DNA from: Endoryza sp044226045
Lineage (GTDB): Bacteria > Bacteroidota > Bacteroidia > Chitinophagales > Chitinophagaceae
NCBI GenBank assembly: GCA_044226045.1
Contig: JBGAHR010000021.1
Location: forward strand, 1-64,000
Direction: 5' to 3'
Length of the DNA stretch: 64,000 nt
Under the pieces are notes generated by a model. It saw only the letters and a list, made by a program, of their open reading frames with translations. It had not been told where the DNA came from and did no database searches. A program made the translations under genes and the position numbers. Within the stretch, counting starts at the first letter, position 1; each line of letters starts with the position of its first letter. This document shows positions 7,365-16,683 of this stretch, in pieces.

Positions 7365-10016
7365 ATGAATGCCGAACAAAACCGTTTACAGGAACACGGT
7401 TGGAAGAAATGGGGCCCTTACCTCAGCGAACGCCAGTGGGGCACGGTACGTGAAGACTACAGTGCCGAAGGAAATGCCTGGGATTATTTTCCTCATGATC
7501 ATGCCCGATCAAGGGTTTATCGCTGGGGAGAAGATGGTATTGCAGGCATCAGTGATGATTCGCAAAGAATCTGCTTCGCTATAGCGCTGTGGAATGGCAA
7601 AGACCCGATATTGAAGGAAAGACTGTTTGGACTTACCGGAAACGAGGGTAATCATGGGGAAGACGTGAAGGAACTGTATTACTATCTCGATAATACGCCC
7701 ACCCATTCGTACATGAAGCACCTGTATAAATATCCGCAGGCTGCTTACCCCTATGCCGACCTGGTTCGGGTTAACAGGGAAAGATCCCGGATGGAAAAGG
7801 AATATGAGCTGCTCGATACGGGGCTCTTTGATCAATCAGCCTACTTTGATGTATTTACCGAATACGCCAAAAACGACAAAGAGGATATCCTGATCCAGGT
7901 CACGATTCACAACCGCGGGGCAGAAGAAGCTTATGTATCACTCCTGCCCACTTTATGGTGCCGCAATCTCTGGAGTTTTCAACCCGGTACGGTAAAACCG
8001 ACCATCAAATTGGAGGAAGGATACAAAGACTTTGGACTGGTATCGGTACAGCTGAATGAGGAAGAGCAATATCATTTTTATTTTGATAAGCCTTCCCGCA
8101 CATTATTTACAGAGAATGAAACAAACACCGAAAGACTTTTCGGTCAACCGAACGCGCATCCATTTGTAAAGGACGCTTTTCATACGGCCGTCGTCAACCA
8201 GGATTACAGTTGGATAGAACAACGCCGGGAAGGAACCAAGTTCAGTCCCCAATACGAATATCTTGTCGCAGCGGGAACCTCGGTTAAGGTGAAGTTGAGA
8301 TTGTCGAAAGAGAAAATGGCGAAGCCGTTTAAGCAATTTGATGACATCCTCCTGCAACGGATAGCAGAGGCGAATTCATTTTACGCAGAAATCGCTGACA
8401 CGAAGCATGCAGACCGGCAAAATATCCAGCGTCAGGCATTGGCGGGCATGTTGTGGAGCAAACAGTATTTTCATATAGATATTCCGAGATGGTTGAACGG
8501 AGACCCCGGGCAACCGGCTCCGCCACCGCAACGAAAATATGGCCGGAATCATCAGTGGGCCTCGCTCAATAATGAAGATATCATCTCCATGCCAGACAAA
8601 TGGGAATATCCCTGGTATGCTGCCTGGGACCTGGCTTTTCATTGTGTACCGCTGGCGATGGTAGACTTGCAGTTCGCCAAAGACCAACTGATCTTGTTGC
8701 TTAGGGAATGGTACATGCATCCCAATGGGCAACTGCCGGCATACGAGTGGGCTTTTTCAGACGTCAATCCACCGGTGCATGCCTGGAGCTGTCTGCAGGT
8801 GTATAAAATGGAAAAGGAAAGAACGGGTAAGGGAGATACCTTTTTTCTGGAAAGAGTATTCCAGAAATTAATGATCAACTTCACCTGGTGGGTAAACAGA
8901 AAAGACCATAAAGGCAATAACGTTTTCGAAGGAGGATTCCTGGGACTGGACAATATTGGTGTATTTGACAGGAGCAATACCATTCCCGGTGGAGGCATAC
9001 TGGAACAGGCAGACGGAACCGGCTGGATGGCGATGTATTGTCTCAATATGCTGGAAATGGCGCTGGAGATATCGCAGGTTAACCCGGCATATGAAGATGT
9101 AACTACCAAGTTCTTTGAACATTTCGTATATATCGCAGAATCGTTGAACCGGATCGGTGATGACTGGACAGGAAGTTGGGATGATGAAGACGGATTCTTC
9201 TACGATGTGTTATCCTTGCCGGATGGAAGATATATTCCGCTAAAAGTGAGAAGCCTGGTGGGATTAACCACTCTTTTTGCTGTTTTGGTATTGAAAAAAG
9301 ATTTGCTGGAAAAGCTACCGGATTTCAATAGCCGACTGCGTTGGTTTCACCAATACCGTCAGCAAAACAATCACCATGCGGTGATCGAAGACCTTAGCGA
9401 TAACAAAGACATTCTTTTGTCCCTGGTCCCTCGGCAGCGGCTTGAAAAGTTGATGAAGGCCCTGCTCGATGAAAATGAATTTTTATCTGCAGGCGGCATT
9501 CGTTCCATATCAAAGGTTCACCAGTCCGGTTACAGTGTGCACATCAATGGAGAGGAATTCGGATTAAGCTACCAGCCGGGTGAAGGGGAGTCTTCTTTAT
9601 TTGGTGGGAACTCCAATTGGAGAGGACCTGTCTGGTTTCCTATGAACTACCTGCTGATTAAAGCGCTGAAGGAATATTGCCGGTATTACGATAGCGAAGT
9701 GGAATATCCTTTGGGTTCAGGCAACTTCAGTATGTTAAGCGAAGTGGCCAACGATCTTTCGGAACGACTGATATCACTGTTTGCGGTTTCAGCGAACGGT
9801 CATCGACCCGTTCACGACGGACATCCTATATATAAAGAAGACCCGCATTTCAGGGATTTGGTACTGTTCTATGAGTACTTTCATGGTGATAGCGGCAGAG
9901 GAGTGGGCGCTTCGCATCAGACAGGCTGGACGGGCCTGGTGGCAAAACTGATCCAGGAAGTTGATCAACACAAACGCCCCGTTCCTGCAAAGAAAAAATC
10001 TACCATCTCTTCTTAA
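7365..10016 (+). CDS. GH63/MGH1-type glucosidase
   Basis: An 883-residue cytosolic protein with the (alpha/alpha)6-barrel architecture of GH63-related glucosidases. The N-terminal part (WGPYLSERQWGTVREDYS, then WDYFPHDHARSRVYRWGEDG) is typical of the bacterial branch annotated as glucosidase or mannosyl-oligosaccharide glucosidase. Barrel motifs follow: KWEYPWYAAWDLAFH near 405, HPNGQLPAYEW near 450, GGFLGLDNIGVFDRS and a C-terminal GGNSNWRGPVWFPMNYLL. It probably trims alpha-linked glucose from oligosaccharides. It lies 57 nt after the SDR and 9 nt before the debranching gene. No signal peptide, which fits a storage glucan or cytosolic compatible-solute substrate. Confidence 0.88.
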   Translation: MNAEQNRLQEHGWKKWGPYLSERQWGTVREDYSAEGNAWDYFPHDHARSRVYRWGEDGIAGISDDSQRICFAIALWNGKDPILKERLFGLTGNEGNHGEDVKELYYYLDNTPTHSYMKHLYKYPQAAYPYADLVRVNRERSRMEKEYELLDTGLFDQSAYFDVFTEYAKNDKEDILIQVTIHNRGAEEAYVSLLPTLWCRNLWSFQPGTVKPTIKLEEGYKDFGLVSVQLNEEEQYHFYFDKPSRTLFTENETNTERLFGQPNAHPFVKDAFHTAVVNQDYSWIEQRREGTKFSPQYEYLVAAGTSVKVKLRLSKEKMAKPFKQFDDILLQRIAEANSFYAEIADTKHADRQNIQRQALAGMLWSKQYFHIDIPRWLNGDPGQPAPPPQRKYGRNHQWASLNNEDIISMPDKWEYPWYAAWDLAFHCVPLAMVDLQFAKDQLILLLREWYMHPNGQLPAYEWAFSDVNPPVHAWSCLQVYKMEKERTGKGDTFFLERVFQKLMINFTWWVNRKDHKGNNVFEGGFLGLDNIGVFDRSNTIPGGGILEQADGTGWMAMYCLNMLEMALEISQVNPAYEDVTTKFFEHFVYIAESLNRIGDDWTGSWDDEDGFFYDVLSLPDGRYIPLKVRSLVGLTTLFAVLVLKKDLLEKLPDFNSRLRWFHQYRQQNNHHAVIEDLSDNKDILLSLVPRQRLEKLMKALLDENEFLSAGGIRSISKVHQSGYSVHINGEEFGLSYQPGEGESSLFGGNSNWRGPVWFPMNYLLIKALKEYCRYYDSEVEYPLGSGNFSMLSEVANDLSERLISLFAVSANGHRPVHDGHPIYKEDPHFRDLVLFYEYFHGDSGRGVGASHQTGWTGLVAKLIQEVDQHKRPVPAKKKSTISS

Positions 10017-10025
10017 TTATTCACG

Positions 10026-11975
10026 ATGATACAAAAAGACAAAAACCTGCTGAGTGAACAGTCTTCGGTGCTCGAGCTGGAATGGCTGGAGACAAACGGA
10101 TTGGGTGGTTGGTCCTCTTCCACGCTGGGCGGTGCGCATACCCGTCGTTACCATGGCTTGCTGATGGCGGCGACTGTACCACCAGTTGAAAGAAAATTAT
10201 TGCTGTCATCGCTGGAGGAAACGATCGTTATCGGGGATCATCGGTATGAATGGGGAATGCATGTATATCAGTCCGGCATCGTCCATCCCCAGGGGAATCA
10301 GCTCCTGTCAAAGTTCTCCAAGGACTTATACCCTGAATGGATATATGATTTTGAAGGCGTTCAAATCAGGAAGTCGTTGTTGATGATTCACGGCGAGAAT
10401 ACCGTTGTAATATGGTATGATATCCTGCAGGCGCCCGGTAATTGCCGGATGGAATGGCTTCCATTGATGGCAGCCAGGGGTTATCATCAACTTCAGCAGG
10501 AAGGACCCGGACTTCACTGGGATGTTGATTTTTCCAATGGAGTGTTTCACAATCGCCCGGATGGAGAAAACAATGTCTACATTTCGATTCCGGAAGCACA
10601 GTATCATCATCACCCCCAATGGTATCGCCGGTTTGAGTATCCCGTTGAACAATACCGGGGGCTGGATTTCCAGGAAGACCTTTTAAATCATGGTACATTT
10701 TTCCGTGACATTCAATCCGGAGATCGCATAGGCATTATTGTTTCTACCCAGCCGGTGAATGGACGCGATCCTTTTGCGCTGGCTGAGCAGGAGATTGCCA
10801 GGCGCCGGAATTTGATAGTTGCACAACAGGAGTCGGACTTTAAAAGACTGTTAATGCTGGCTGCCGATCAGTTCATTGTAGCCAGGGGATCCGAATTGAA
10901 AACGGTCATTGCCGGATATCACTGGTTTACCGATTGGGGAAGAGATACAATGATCAGCTTACCGGGCTTATGTCTGGCTACTGGTAGATTTGAAGACGCT
11001 CGAAAAATCCTGCAGGCCTTTGCAGATGTTGTTGATGCCGGTATGTTGCCAAACAGATTCCAGGATAATTTGGAGGAACCGGAATACAACAATGTAGATG
11101 GTACGCTCTGGTATTTTATTGCAGTCTATAAGTACTTACAGGCAACCGGCGATGCCGAATTCGTACTGAACAGGATATTGCCCGTTTTAAGATCAATAGT
11201 GGAATGGCATATCAGGGGCACCCGATTCAACATAAAAGTAGATGAAGACGGTCTCCTGAATGCAGGACAGGAAGGACAGCAACTCACTTGGATGGATGCA
11301 CGAATTGGTAACTGGGTAGTAACGCCCCGTATGGGCAAGCCTGTTGAGATCCAGGCTCTCTGGTACAACGCCCAACTCATCTTCGCTGAGTTATTGGCCA
11401 TGTATGGTGACTCGCAACAAGTGCAATACTGGAGAGACCAGGCCGCCAAGACCAAAGAATCTTTTTTGCCACTTTTCTGGAATGCAGCAGGCGGATATCT
11501 GTACGACGTAATCAATGAACAGCAGCAGGGAGACGCCAGTTTCAGACCTAATCAGCTATTCGCGATCAGCCTGCCTTTTCCGCTGATCGAGGATGAGCAG
11601 GCAAGGAGGGTGTTGTCCCTTGTTTCCGAAAAACTCTACATACCAGCCGGTATACGTACACTACCATCTGATGACAACCGGTATGTTGAGATGTATGGGG
11701 GGGATCAATGGCACCGGGATTCATCTTACCACCAGGGTACGGCATGGACCTGGCTGATTGGTCCGTATATTGACGCACTCGCCAAAACAGGCCATGATCG
11801 CGAAAAGCTTCAGGCCATCATCGATCAGTGTAAGCCGCATCTCGAGGAAGGCTGTCTTGGCTCGGTATCCGAAATTCTGGATGCCGGCAGTAGCCATCAT
11901 CCGCGAGGTTGTGTGGCCCAGGCATGGGGAGTGGCGGAATGGCTTCGGGTTGTCCACGACTATCAACTGACCTGA
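10026..11975 (+). CDS. Amylo-alpha-1,6-glucosidase (glycogen debranching type)
   Basis: A 649-residue enzyme of the archaeal/bacterial debranching type. The N-terminal GDE domain (about 12-225) shows WLETNGLGGWSSSTLGGAHTRRYHGLL. The C-terminal (alpha/alpha)6 barrel (about 285-640) has GYHWFTDWGRDTMISLPGL, NNVDGTLWYF, the likely acidic catalytic site in TWMDARI, and DQWHRDSSYHQGTAWTWLIGPYIDA. It hydrolyses alpha-1,6 branch points of glycogen or limit dextrin. It starts 9 nt after the glucosidase and ends the sugar operon; the gap to the GMC gene holds a small hairpin. Same-strand spacing supports co-transcription with GH57. Confidence 0.93.
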   Translation: MIQKDKNLLSEQSSVLELEWLETNGLGGWSSSTLGGAHTRRYHGLLMAATVPPVERKLLLSSLEETIVIGDHRYEWGMHVYQSGIVHPQGNQLLSKFSKDLYPEWIYDFEGVQIRKSLLMIHGENTVVIWYDILQAPGNCRMEWLPLMAARGYHQLQQEGPGLHWDVDFSNGVFHNRPDGENNVYISIPEAQYHHHPQWYRRFEYPVEQYRGLDFQEDLLNHGTFFRDIQSGDRIGIIVSTQPVNGRDPFALAEQEIARRRNLIVAQQESDFKRLLMLAADQFIVARGSELKTVIAGYHWFTDWGRDTMISLPGLCLATGRFEDARKILQAFADVVDAGMLPNRFQDNLEEPEYNNVDGTLWYFIAVYKYLQATGDAEFVLNRILPVLRSIVEWHIRGTRFNIKVDEDGLLNAGQEGQQLTWMDARIGNWVVTPRMGKPVEIQALWYNAQLIFAELLAMYGDSQQVQYWRDQAAKTKESFLPLFWNAAGGYLYDVINEQQQGDASFRPNQLFAISLPFPLIEDEQARRVLSLVSEKLYIPAGIRTLPSDDNRYVEMYGGDQWHRDSSYHQGTAWTWLIGPYIDALAKTGHDREKLQAIIDQCKPHLEEGCLGSVSEILDAGSSHHPRGCVAQAWGVAEWLRVVHDYQLT

Positions 11976-12042
11976 TCATATAGTACGCAGGCGGTATTGC
12001 CATATTGCTGACAGTTTAATTCATAAACAGACTATCATTCTG

Positions 12043-12065
12043 CTGTTTCGTCTGAAAGACGACAG
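12043..12065. other. Small hairpin upstream of the GMC gene
   Basis: TCGTCT-GAA-AGACGA with partial outer pairing CTG/CAG. There is no T run. It may be a weak terminator of the sugar operon or a regulatory site. Confidence 0.3.
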
Positions 12066-12108
12066 GAACCTCTTTACTCAAATATTTACTTGCATTGAAA
12101 TTTTTTAT

Positions 12109-13689
12109 ATGAGCACATCATACGATATCATCATTGTTGGAACCGGTAGTGGTGGCAGTACCATCGCGCATAAGCTCGCTTCCACCGGAAAGAAAATCCT
12201 GATCCTTGAAAGAGGTGGTTTTATTCCGAAAGAAAAGGAGAACTGGGATCCTCATGAGGTGGTAACAAAAGGAAGGTATCGGCCCATGGAAGACTGGTAT
12301 GACCAGGATGGAAAGCCGTTCAAGCCTTTCATACACTATAATGTAGGAGGGAATAGCAAAATGTACGGTGCTGCGCTGTTTCGATTTCGCGAATCTGATT
12401 TCAAGGAAGTCAGGCATTATGGCGGCGTATCTCCTGCCTGGCCAATTGGGTATGAAGTGTTCGAACCTTATTATACACAAGCGGAAGAATTGTATCATGT
12501 TCATGGAAAGCGTGGCATCGATCCGTCGGAACCTTTTTGTTCAGGAGAATATCCTGCGCCACCACTGGCCTACGAACCATTTATCGATGAGTTGAACACA
12601 AAGCTGCAAAGGCTGGGGTTGAAACCTTTTCCACTACCCATGGGTGTGAAATTGCCCCAGGAATTCAGCGAAACCGAAGCGCCGGTACTGCTGGAGAATT
12701 TTGATGGATTTCCGGATCCGACAGAAAGTAAGTCCGATGGCTATGTAACGGCGTTAAGGCCCGCCCTTCGGCATAACAATGTTACACTGATCACACACGC
12801 GTATGTGGAGAAACTGATGACCAATGAAACCGGGGAAAGGGTTACGGAGGTAGTGGCAATGGTGAAAGGAGAAAGAACCATTTTTCACGGCGGATTAGTC
12901 ATATTAGCCTGTGGCGCCGTTAACACGGCCGCGCTTTTGTTGCGTAGTTCCAATAAGCAGCACCCTGCGGGTTTGGCTAATTCTTCCGACCAGGTTGGAA
13001 GAAACCTGATGTTGCACCATAATGGTTGTCTCGTGGCTTTTATCAACAAGGAAAACAATTCCACCTTTCAAAAGAGCCTGGGTCTGGCGGATTATTATCA
13101 CCAGGCTCCGGACAGCCCGTTACCGCTCGGTGAAATTCAGCTGATGGGAAGGAACGATCCGGAAACCATTTTATGGCTGGCCGAAAAGATCTTTCCCGGA
13201 AAGCCTTACGAAGAATTGAAACGGATGACGGTCGATTTCTGGTTAACAGCAGAAGACCTGCCGGATCCTGGTAACCGGGTAACCCTTCGTACGGACGGAA
13301 CCATACAGGTTAGCTACACCAGGAACAACTATGAAGCATACGAAAGACTGAAAGATAAATTGAAAAACATATTTGCAGAACTCGGCCGGATAGACAATGG
13401 ATTTGAGAACACTCAATGGAACGGGTATGATCTTGATATCAGCGGAATGAGTCATCAGAACGGCACCTGTCGCTTCGGAACGGATCCGGCGAGTTCTGTA
13501 CTTGATTTAAACTGCAAGGCACACGATCTCGAAAACCTGTATGTGCTGGATGCCAGCTTCTTTCCCAGTTGCGGAGCTTTTAATCCCGCGCTCACCATTG
13601 CTGCCAATGCGTTGAGGGTAGGCGACCATCTGATACAACAGGTATTGAACAAAGAATCTTCGTTAAGGACCTATTCGGTTTTGGTTTAG
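12109..13689 (+). CDS. GMC-family FAD oxidoreductase
   Basis: A 526-residue flavoprotein. The Rossmann FAD motif GTGSGGS lies at residues 11-17, the GMC signature follows around HYNVGGNSKMYGAALFRFRE (about 80-100), and the C terminus has the conserved active-site His near 449 (MSHQNGTCRFG) and the FNPALTIAANALR segment. It should oxidise a primary or secondary alcohol of a sugar or other small molecule. No signal peptide or TAT motif, so it is probably cytosolic or membrane-associated. It follows the glucan operon after 133 nt and has its own terminator. Glucose or gluconate-like substrates fit the context but are not shown by the sequence. Confidence 0.9.
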   Translation: MSTSYDIIIVGTGSGGSTIAHKLASTGKKILILERGGFIPKEKENWDPHEVVTKGRYRPMEDWYDQDGKPFKPFIHYNVGGNSKMYGAALFRFRESDFKEVRHYGGVSPAWPIGYEVFEPYYTQAEELYHVHGKRGIDPSEPFCSGEYPAPPLAYEPFIDELNTKLQRLGLKPFPLPMGVKLPQEFSETEAPVLLENFDGFPDPTESKSDGYVTALRPALRHNNVTLITHAYVEKLMTNETGERVTEVVAMVKGERTIFHGGLVILACGAVNTAALLLRSSNKQHPAGLANSSDQVGRNLMLHHNGCLVAFINKENNSTFQKSLGLADYYHQAPDSPLPLGEIQLMGRNDPETILWLAEKIFPGKPYEELKRMTVDFWLTAEDLPDPGNRVTLRTDGTIQVSYTRNNYEAYERLKDKLKNIFAELGRIDNGFENTQWNGYDLDISGMSHQNGTCRFGTDPASSVLDLNCKAHDLENLYVLDASFFPSCGAFNPALTIAANALRVGDHLIQQVLNKESSLRTYSVLV

Positions 13690-13735
13690 GATCACTGTTA
13701 CACTTTACCGTTAGACAGTTGATGTTTTGGTTGAC

Positions 13736-13762
13736 GGGGTTCCTGTCCAGGAACCCCTTTTT
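13736..13762 (+). terminator. Rho-independent terminator after the GMC gene
   Basis: GGGGTTCCTG pairs with CAGGAACCCC and a T run follows. It lies 47 nt after the GMC stop. Its position also argues that the next gene starts at 13775, not at an upstream in-frame start inside the hairpin region. Confidence 0.85.
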
Positions 13763-13774
13763 AAAAATGATAAT

Positions 13775-14131
13775 ATGATTGATTGGGTTAAGGATATCAC
13801 TTTAATGGTCAGCCAGGCTGCTGAAATTGTGGCGGCGGTTTTAATCGGCATCAGTCTGCTTCGCACATTGGTGATCTATATTATATCCATGGTGAAGCGC
13901 GACAATGTATTTCACCGGGAAGAAGATATCCGGCTGCGATTTGGTTCTTCCGTGGCAGTATCGTTGGAGTTGTTATTGGGCGCCGATGTACTGGCGACAG
14001 CCGTGGCACCCAGTTGGAACGACATCGGTCAGCTCGCGGCTATTGCAGCGATACGGACATTGCTGAATTATTTCCTCGGGAAAGAACTGGCCCAGGTCCC
14101 GGCGAATGAGCATAAAAATTTACCATCATGA
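13775..14131 (+). CDS. DUF1622-family membrane protein
   Basis: A 118-residue integral membrane protein with about three hydrophobic segments (residues 8-38, 56-80 and 85-105 of the chosen start). The pattern AAEIVAAVLIGISLLRTL, then IRLRFGSSVAVSLELLLGADVLATAV and IAAIRTLLNYFLGKEL matches the DUF1622 family, whose role is unknown. The ATG at 13775 is chosen because upstream start codons fall within the preceding terminator. Its stop overlaps the aquaporin start by 4 nt, so the two are translationally coupled and may work together at the inner membrane. Confidence 0.8.
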   Translation: MIDWVKDITLMVSQAAEIVAAVLIGISLLRTLVIYIISMVKRDNVFHREEDIRLRFGSSVAVSLELLLGADVLATAVAPSWNDIGQLAAIAAIRTLLNYFLGKELAQVPANEHKNLPS

Positions 14132-14916
14132 GACCGTTGCCTGTAAAAGTTGTGACGGGATACAGCGGATGGGTTCAACTCAAAGCCTCGTGGAGAAAGA
14201 ATTACCTTTTATATTTCCAGGAAGCAGTTGGACTGGCAATTTTTATGATCTCCGCCTGTTTGTTCGCCACCCTGCTCGAGAATGAACAAAGTTCCTGGCA
14301 TGCCGCCATACCCCAGTCCTGGATGCGAAATATCCTGATGGGTATTTTCATGGGACTGACAGCCTTGTTTATTTTTTATTCACCCTTTACTTCCCGTTCG
14401 GGCTCGCATATCAATCCGGCTGTGTCCATCAGTTTCTGGCGAATGGGCAAGCTCTGTCACTGGGATATGCTTTTTTATATATTGTTTCAATATACCGGTG
14501 GAACGGTCGCAGTATACCTGATGCAATGGATACTGGGTAACAGTCTGCAATCTGCGCCTGTCAGATCAGTGGTAACCGTGCCCGGAGCATTTGGATTATC
14601 AGCAGCGATGCTGGTTGAATTCGGAATTGCCTTTGTTACCATGCTGATGGTGCAATTCACTTCTTCTCATCCGAAATGGACTAAATACACCCGCGTATTT
14701 TCATCTCTGTTGGTTTTCAGTTGGGTTGTCCTGGCGGGACCTGTGAGCGGGTTTGGCATGAACCCCGCCCGATCATTTGCATCGGCCCTGCCTTCGGGTA
14801 TTTGGGATAGCTGGTGGATCTATCAGCTGATGCCGTTGTTTGGAATGTTACTGGCTACGGAAACATTCCTGTTTGTTCGTTCATCAAAGATTTCACAGAC
14901 AACAAGTAAAGTATAG
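14128..14916 (+). CDS. Aquaporin/glycerol facilitator (MIP family)
   Basis: A 262-residue channel with six hydrophobic helices and the two NPA half-helices of the MIP family: SHINPAVSISFW near residue 94 and FGMNPARSFASALPSG near 210. It should pass water or small uncharged solutes through the inner membrane. The Arg after the second NPA, part of the selectivity filter, is present. It begins inside the DUF1622 stop (4-nt overlap) and ends 5 nt before the VOC gene, so these three form one operon. Water versus glycerol selectivity cannot be judged safely from the sequence. Confidence 0.92.
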   Translation: MRPLPVKVVTGYSGWVQLKASWRKNYLLYFQEAVGLAIFMISACLFATLLENEQSSWHAAIPQSWMRNILMGIFMGLTALFIFYSPFTSRSGSHINPAVSISFWRMGKLCHWDMLFYILFQYTGGTVAVYLMQWILGNSLQSAPVRSVVTVPGAFGLSAAMLVEFGIAFVTMLMVQFTSSHPKWTKYTRVFSSLLVFSWVVLAGPVSGFGMNPARSFASALPSGIWDSWWIYQLMPLFGMLLATETFLFVRSSKISQTTSKV

Positions 14917-14921
14917 CAATT

Positions 14922-15923
14922 ATGAAAAGAAAAAATTACGGGTTGTTGCTGGCAGCCCTTTTACTGTTCCAGGCTCAGTATCTGACCGCGCAGGTTCGTT
15001 CTGTTGAGGCCATCGGAATAACGGTGACCGACCTCGACCGATCTGTAAAATTCTATACCGAAGTATTAAAGTTTCAGTTGGTATCGGAGAAGGAGATGGC
15101 AGGGGAGGAGGTGGAATCACTCTTTAATGTTTTTGGTGCACGCATCCGGGTAGCAACATTGAAATTGGGAGAAGAGAGGATCGAACTGACCGACTACCTG
15201 ACACCAGGCGGCAGGAAGATACCGGAAGATGCGAAGAGTAACGATCTGATCTTTCAACACATTGCCATAGTAGTAAGTGATATGGATAGCGCATATCGGT
15301 GGTTGAGACAGAATCACGTGCAACAGGTATCTACCGGACCGCAAACGTTACCCCCTTCCATTCCGGAAGCGGCAGGCGTAAAAGCATTTTATTTCCAGGA
15401 CCCCGATGGGCATAACCTGGAAGTGATCTATTTCCCTTCGGATAAAGGCCAAACTAAATGGCATCAGCCTAAAGGAAAACTATTCCTGGGAATTGATCAC
15501 ACAGCTATCGGCGTACGTCACTCGGGCAGCAGTCATTTATTTTATCAGCAATTGCTGGGGCTTGAAAAGAAAGGCGAAAGTTGGAATCACGGTACCGAAC
15601 AGGAGCATTTGAACAATGTAGAGAAAGCTTCTCTTCATATCAGCGGTTATCGAAGCGCCGCTGGTCCGGGTGTTGAGTTCCTGGAATATTTACAACCCGG
15701 TCCCGGCAGGGAGTTCCCGGCAGAGACCCGGTCGGATGATATCTGGAGCTGGTATACGATCATGAAGGTGGAAGATGTCAATTCATTCTTTGCGTTATGC
15801 CAGCGGTCTGATGTTCGTATCATCAGCAAAGGCATTACAGAAATAAAAGCAGACTCCCGGTCTGTATTCAAAGGTTTTTTGATAAGAGATAAAGACGGGC
15901 ATGCCATTCTTGTAAAACAATGA
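14922..15923 (+). CDS. Exported two-domain VOC (glyoxalase/dioxygenase-fold) protein
   Basis: A 333-residue protein with an N-terminal signal peptide (MKRKNYGLLLAALLLF, cleavage near AQYLTAQ). Two vicinal-oxygen-chelate domains follow: about 28-170 (VEAIGITVTDLDRSVKFYTEVL, then YFQDPDGHNLEVIYFPSD) and about 185-332 (LGIDHTAIGVRHSGSSHLFYQQLLGL, then IRDKDGHAILV). His and Glu ligand candidates occur in both, so metal binding is plausible. Periplasmic VOC proteins of this kind are usually annotated only as dioxygenase or glyoxalase family. It follows the aquaporin by 5 nt. Confidence 0.85.
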   Translation: MKRKNYGLLLAALLLFQAQYLTAQVRSVEAIGITVTDLDRSVKFYTEVLKFQLVSEKEMAGEEVESLFNVFGARIRVATLKLGEERIELTDYLTPGGRKIPEDAKSNDLIFQHIAIVVSDMDSAYRWLRQNHVQQVSTGPQTLPPSIPEAAGVKAFYFQDPDGHNLEVIYFPSDKGQTKWHQPKGKLFLGIDHTAIGVRHSGSSHLFYQQLLGLEKKGESWNHGTEQEHLNNVEKASLHISGYRSAAGPGVEFLEYLQPGPGREFPAETRSDDIWSWYTIMKVEDVNSFFALCQRSDVRIISKGITEIKADSRSVFKGFLIRDKDGHAILVKQ

Positions 15924-15998
15924 TTCCAGCTGTGACGTTGTCGGCTGTGCGACAAGTTCAGGATGGCTGTCTGGTTAGTTTTACCGAAATTTAAGATT

Positions 15999-16586
15999 AT
16001 GAAGAAAATAGCATTATTTGTATCCTTTGTATGGATTTCTCTACTCGTTCAAGCGCAATCCGAACCCAGGGGACTGGCCGTAAACGACAAAGCTCCCGAC
16101 TTCTCTGCCAAAACAGCTGATGGCAAAACCGTAACATTGAAAGATCAACTGAAGAAAGGTTCGGTGGTGCTCGTATTTTATCGTGGTCAGTGGTGCCCCT
16201 ACTGTAATCGTCAATTGAAAAAGCTGGAAGACTCCCTGAGCCTGATTACCGGCAAAGGAGCTTCTGTGCTGGCGATCTCCCCTGAAGTTCCACAGAACAT
16301 TGATAAAACCATCGAAAAGACCAAGGCTACCTTTCCCATTCTGCACGATAAAAACCTGGCCATCATGAAGAGTTATGATGTCGCTTTCAAGGTCGATGAC
16401 AAGACCATTGAGAAGTATAAAACCTATGGCATTGATTTTTCCGTGGCCAATGGAGCAGAAAATGGCGCCAATCTGCCGGTACCTGCCGTTTATGTGATCA
16501 ATAAGGAAGGAAAGATCGTTTATCGCCATTTCGATAAAGACTATACCAAGAGAGCATCAGTAGCAGACATCCTGGCCCATCTTTGA
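15999..16586 (+). CDS. Exported peroxiredoxin-like protein
   Basis: A 195-residue AhpC/TSA-type thiol peroxidase-like protein. The ATG at 15999 gives a signal peptide (MKKIALFVSFVWISLLVQAQS); the upstream in-frame start would bury it. The thioredoxin fold carries DKAPDFSAKTADGKTVTLKD, VVLVFYRGQWCPYC with cysteines near residues 66 and 69, and the cis-Pro region LPVPAVYVINKEGKIVYRHFD. It probably reduces peroxides in the periplasm or at the membrane. A 6-bp inverted repeat TTGTCG/CGACAA lies upstream at 15938-15955. It is separate from, but on the same strand as, the VOC gene. Confidence 0.88.
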   Translation: MKKIALFVSFVWISLLVQAQSEPRGLAVNDKAPDFSAKTADGKTVTLKDQLKKGSVVLVFYRGQWCPYCNRQLKKLEDSLSLITGKGASVLAISPEVPQNIDKTIEKTKATFPILHDKNLAIMKSYDVAFKVDDKTIEKYKTYGIDFSVANGAENGANLPVPAVYVINKEGKIVYRHFDKDYTKRASVADILAHL

Positions 16587-16683
16587 CATCCCGCCGACAC
16601 TTTAACCCGAATTGCAGATCGGAGACAGAATTGTTGTCTGTCTAACGACACGCGAACACGCAGAATTGAAGTCTATTTGCCAT

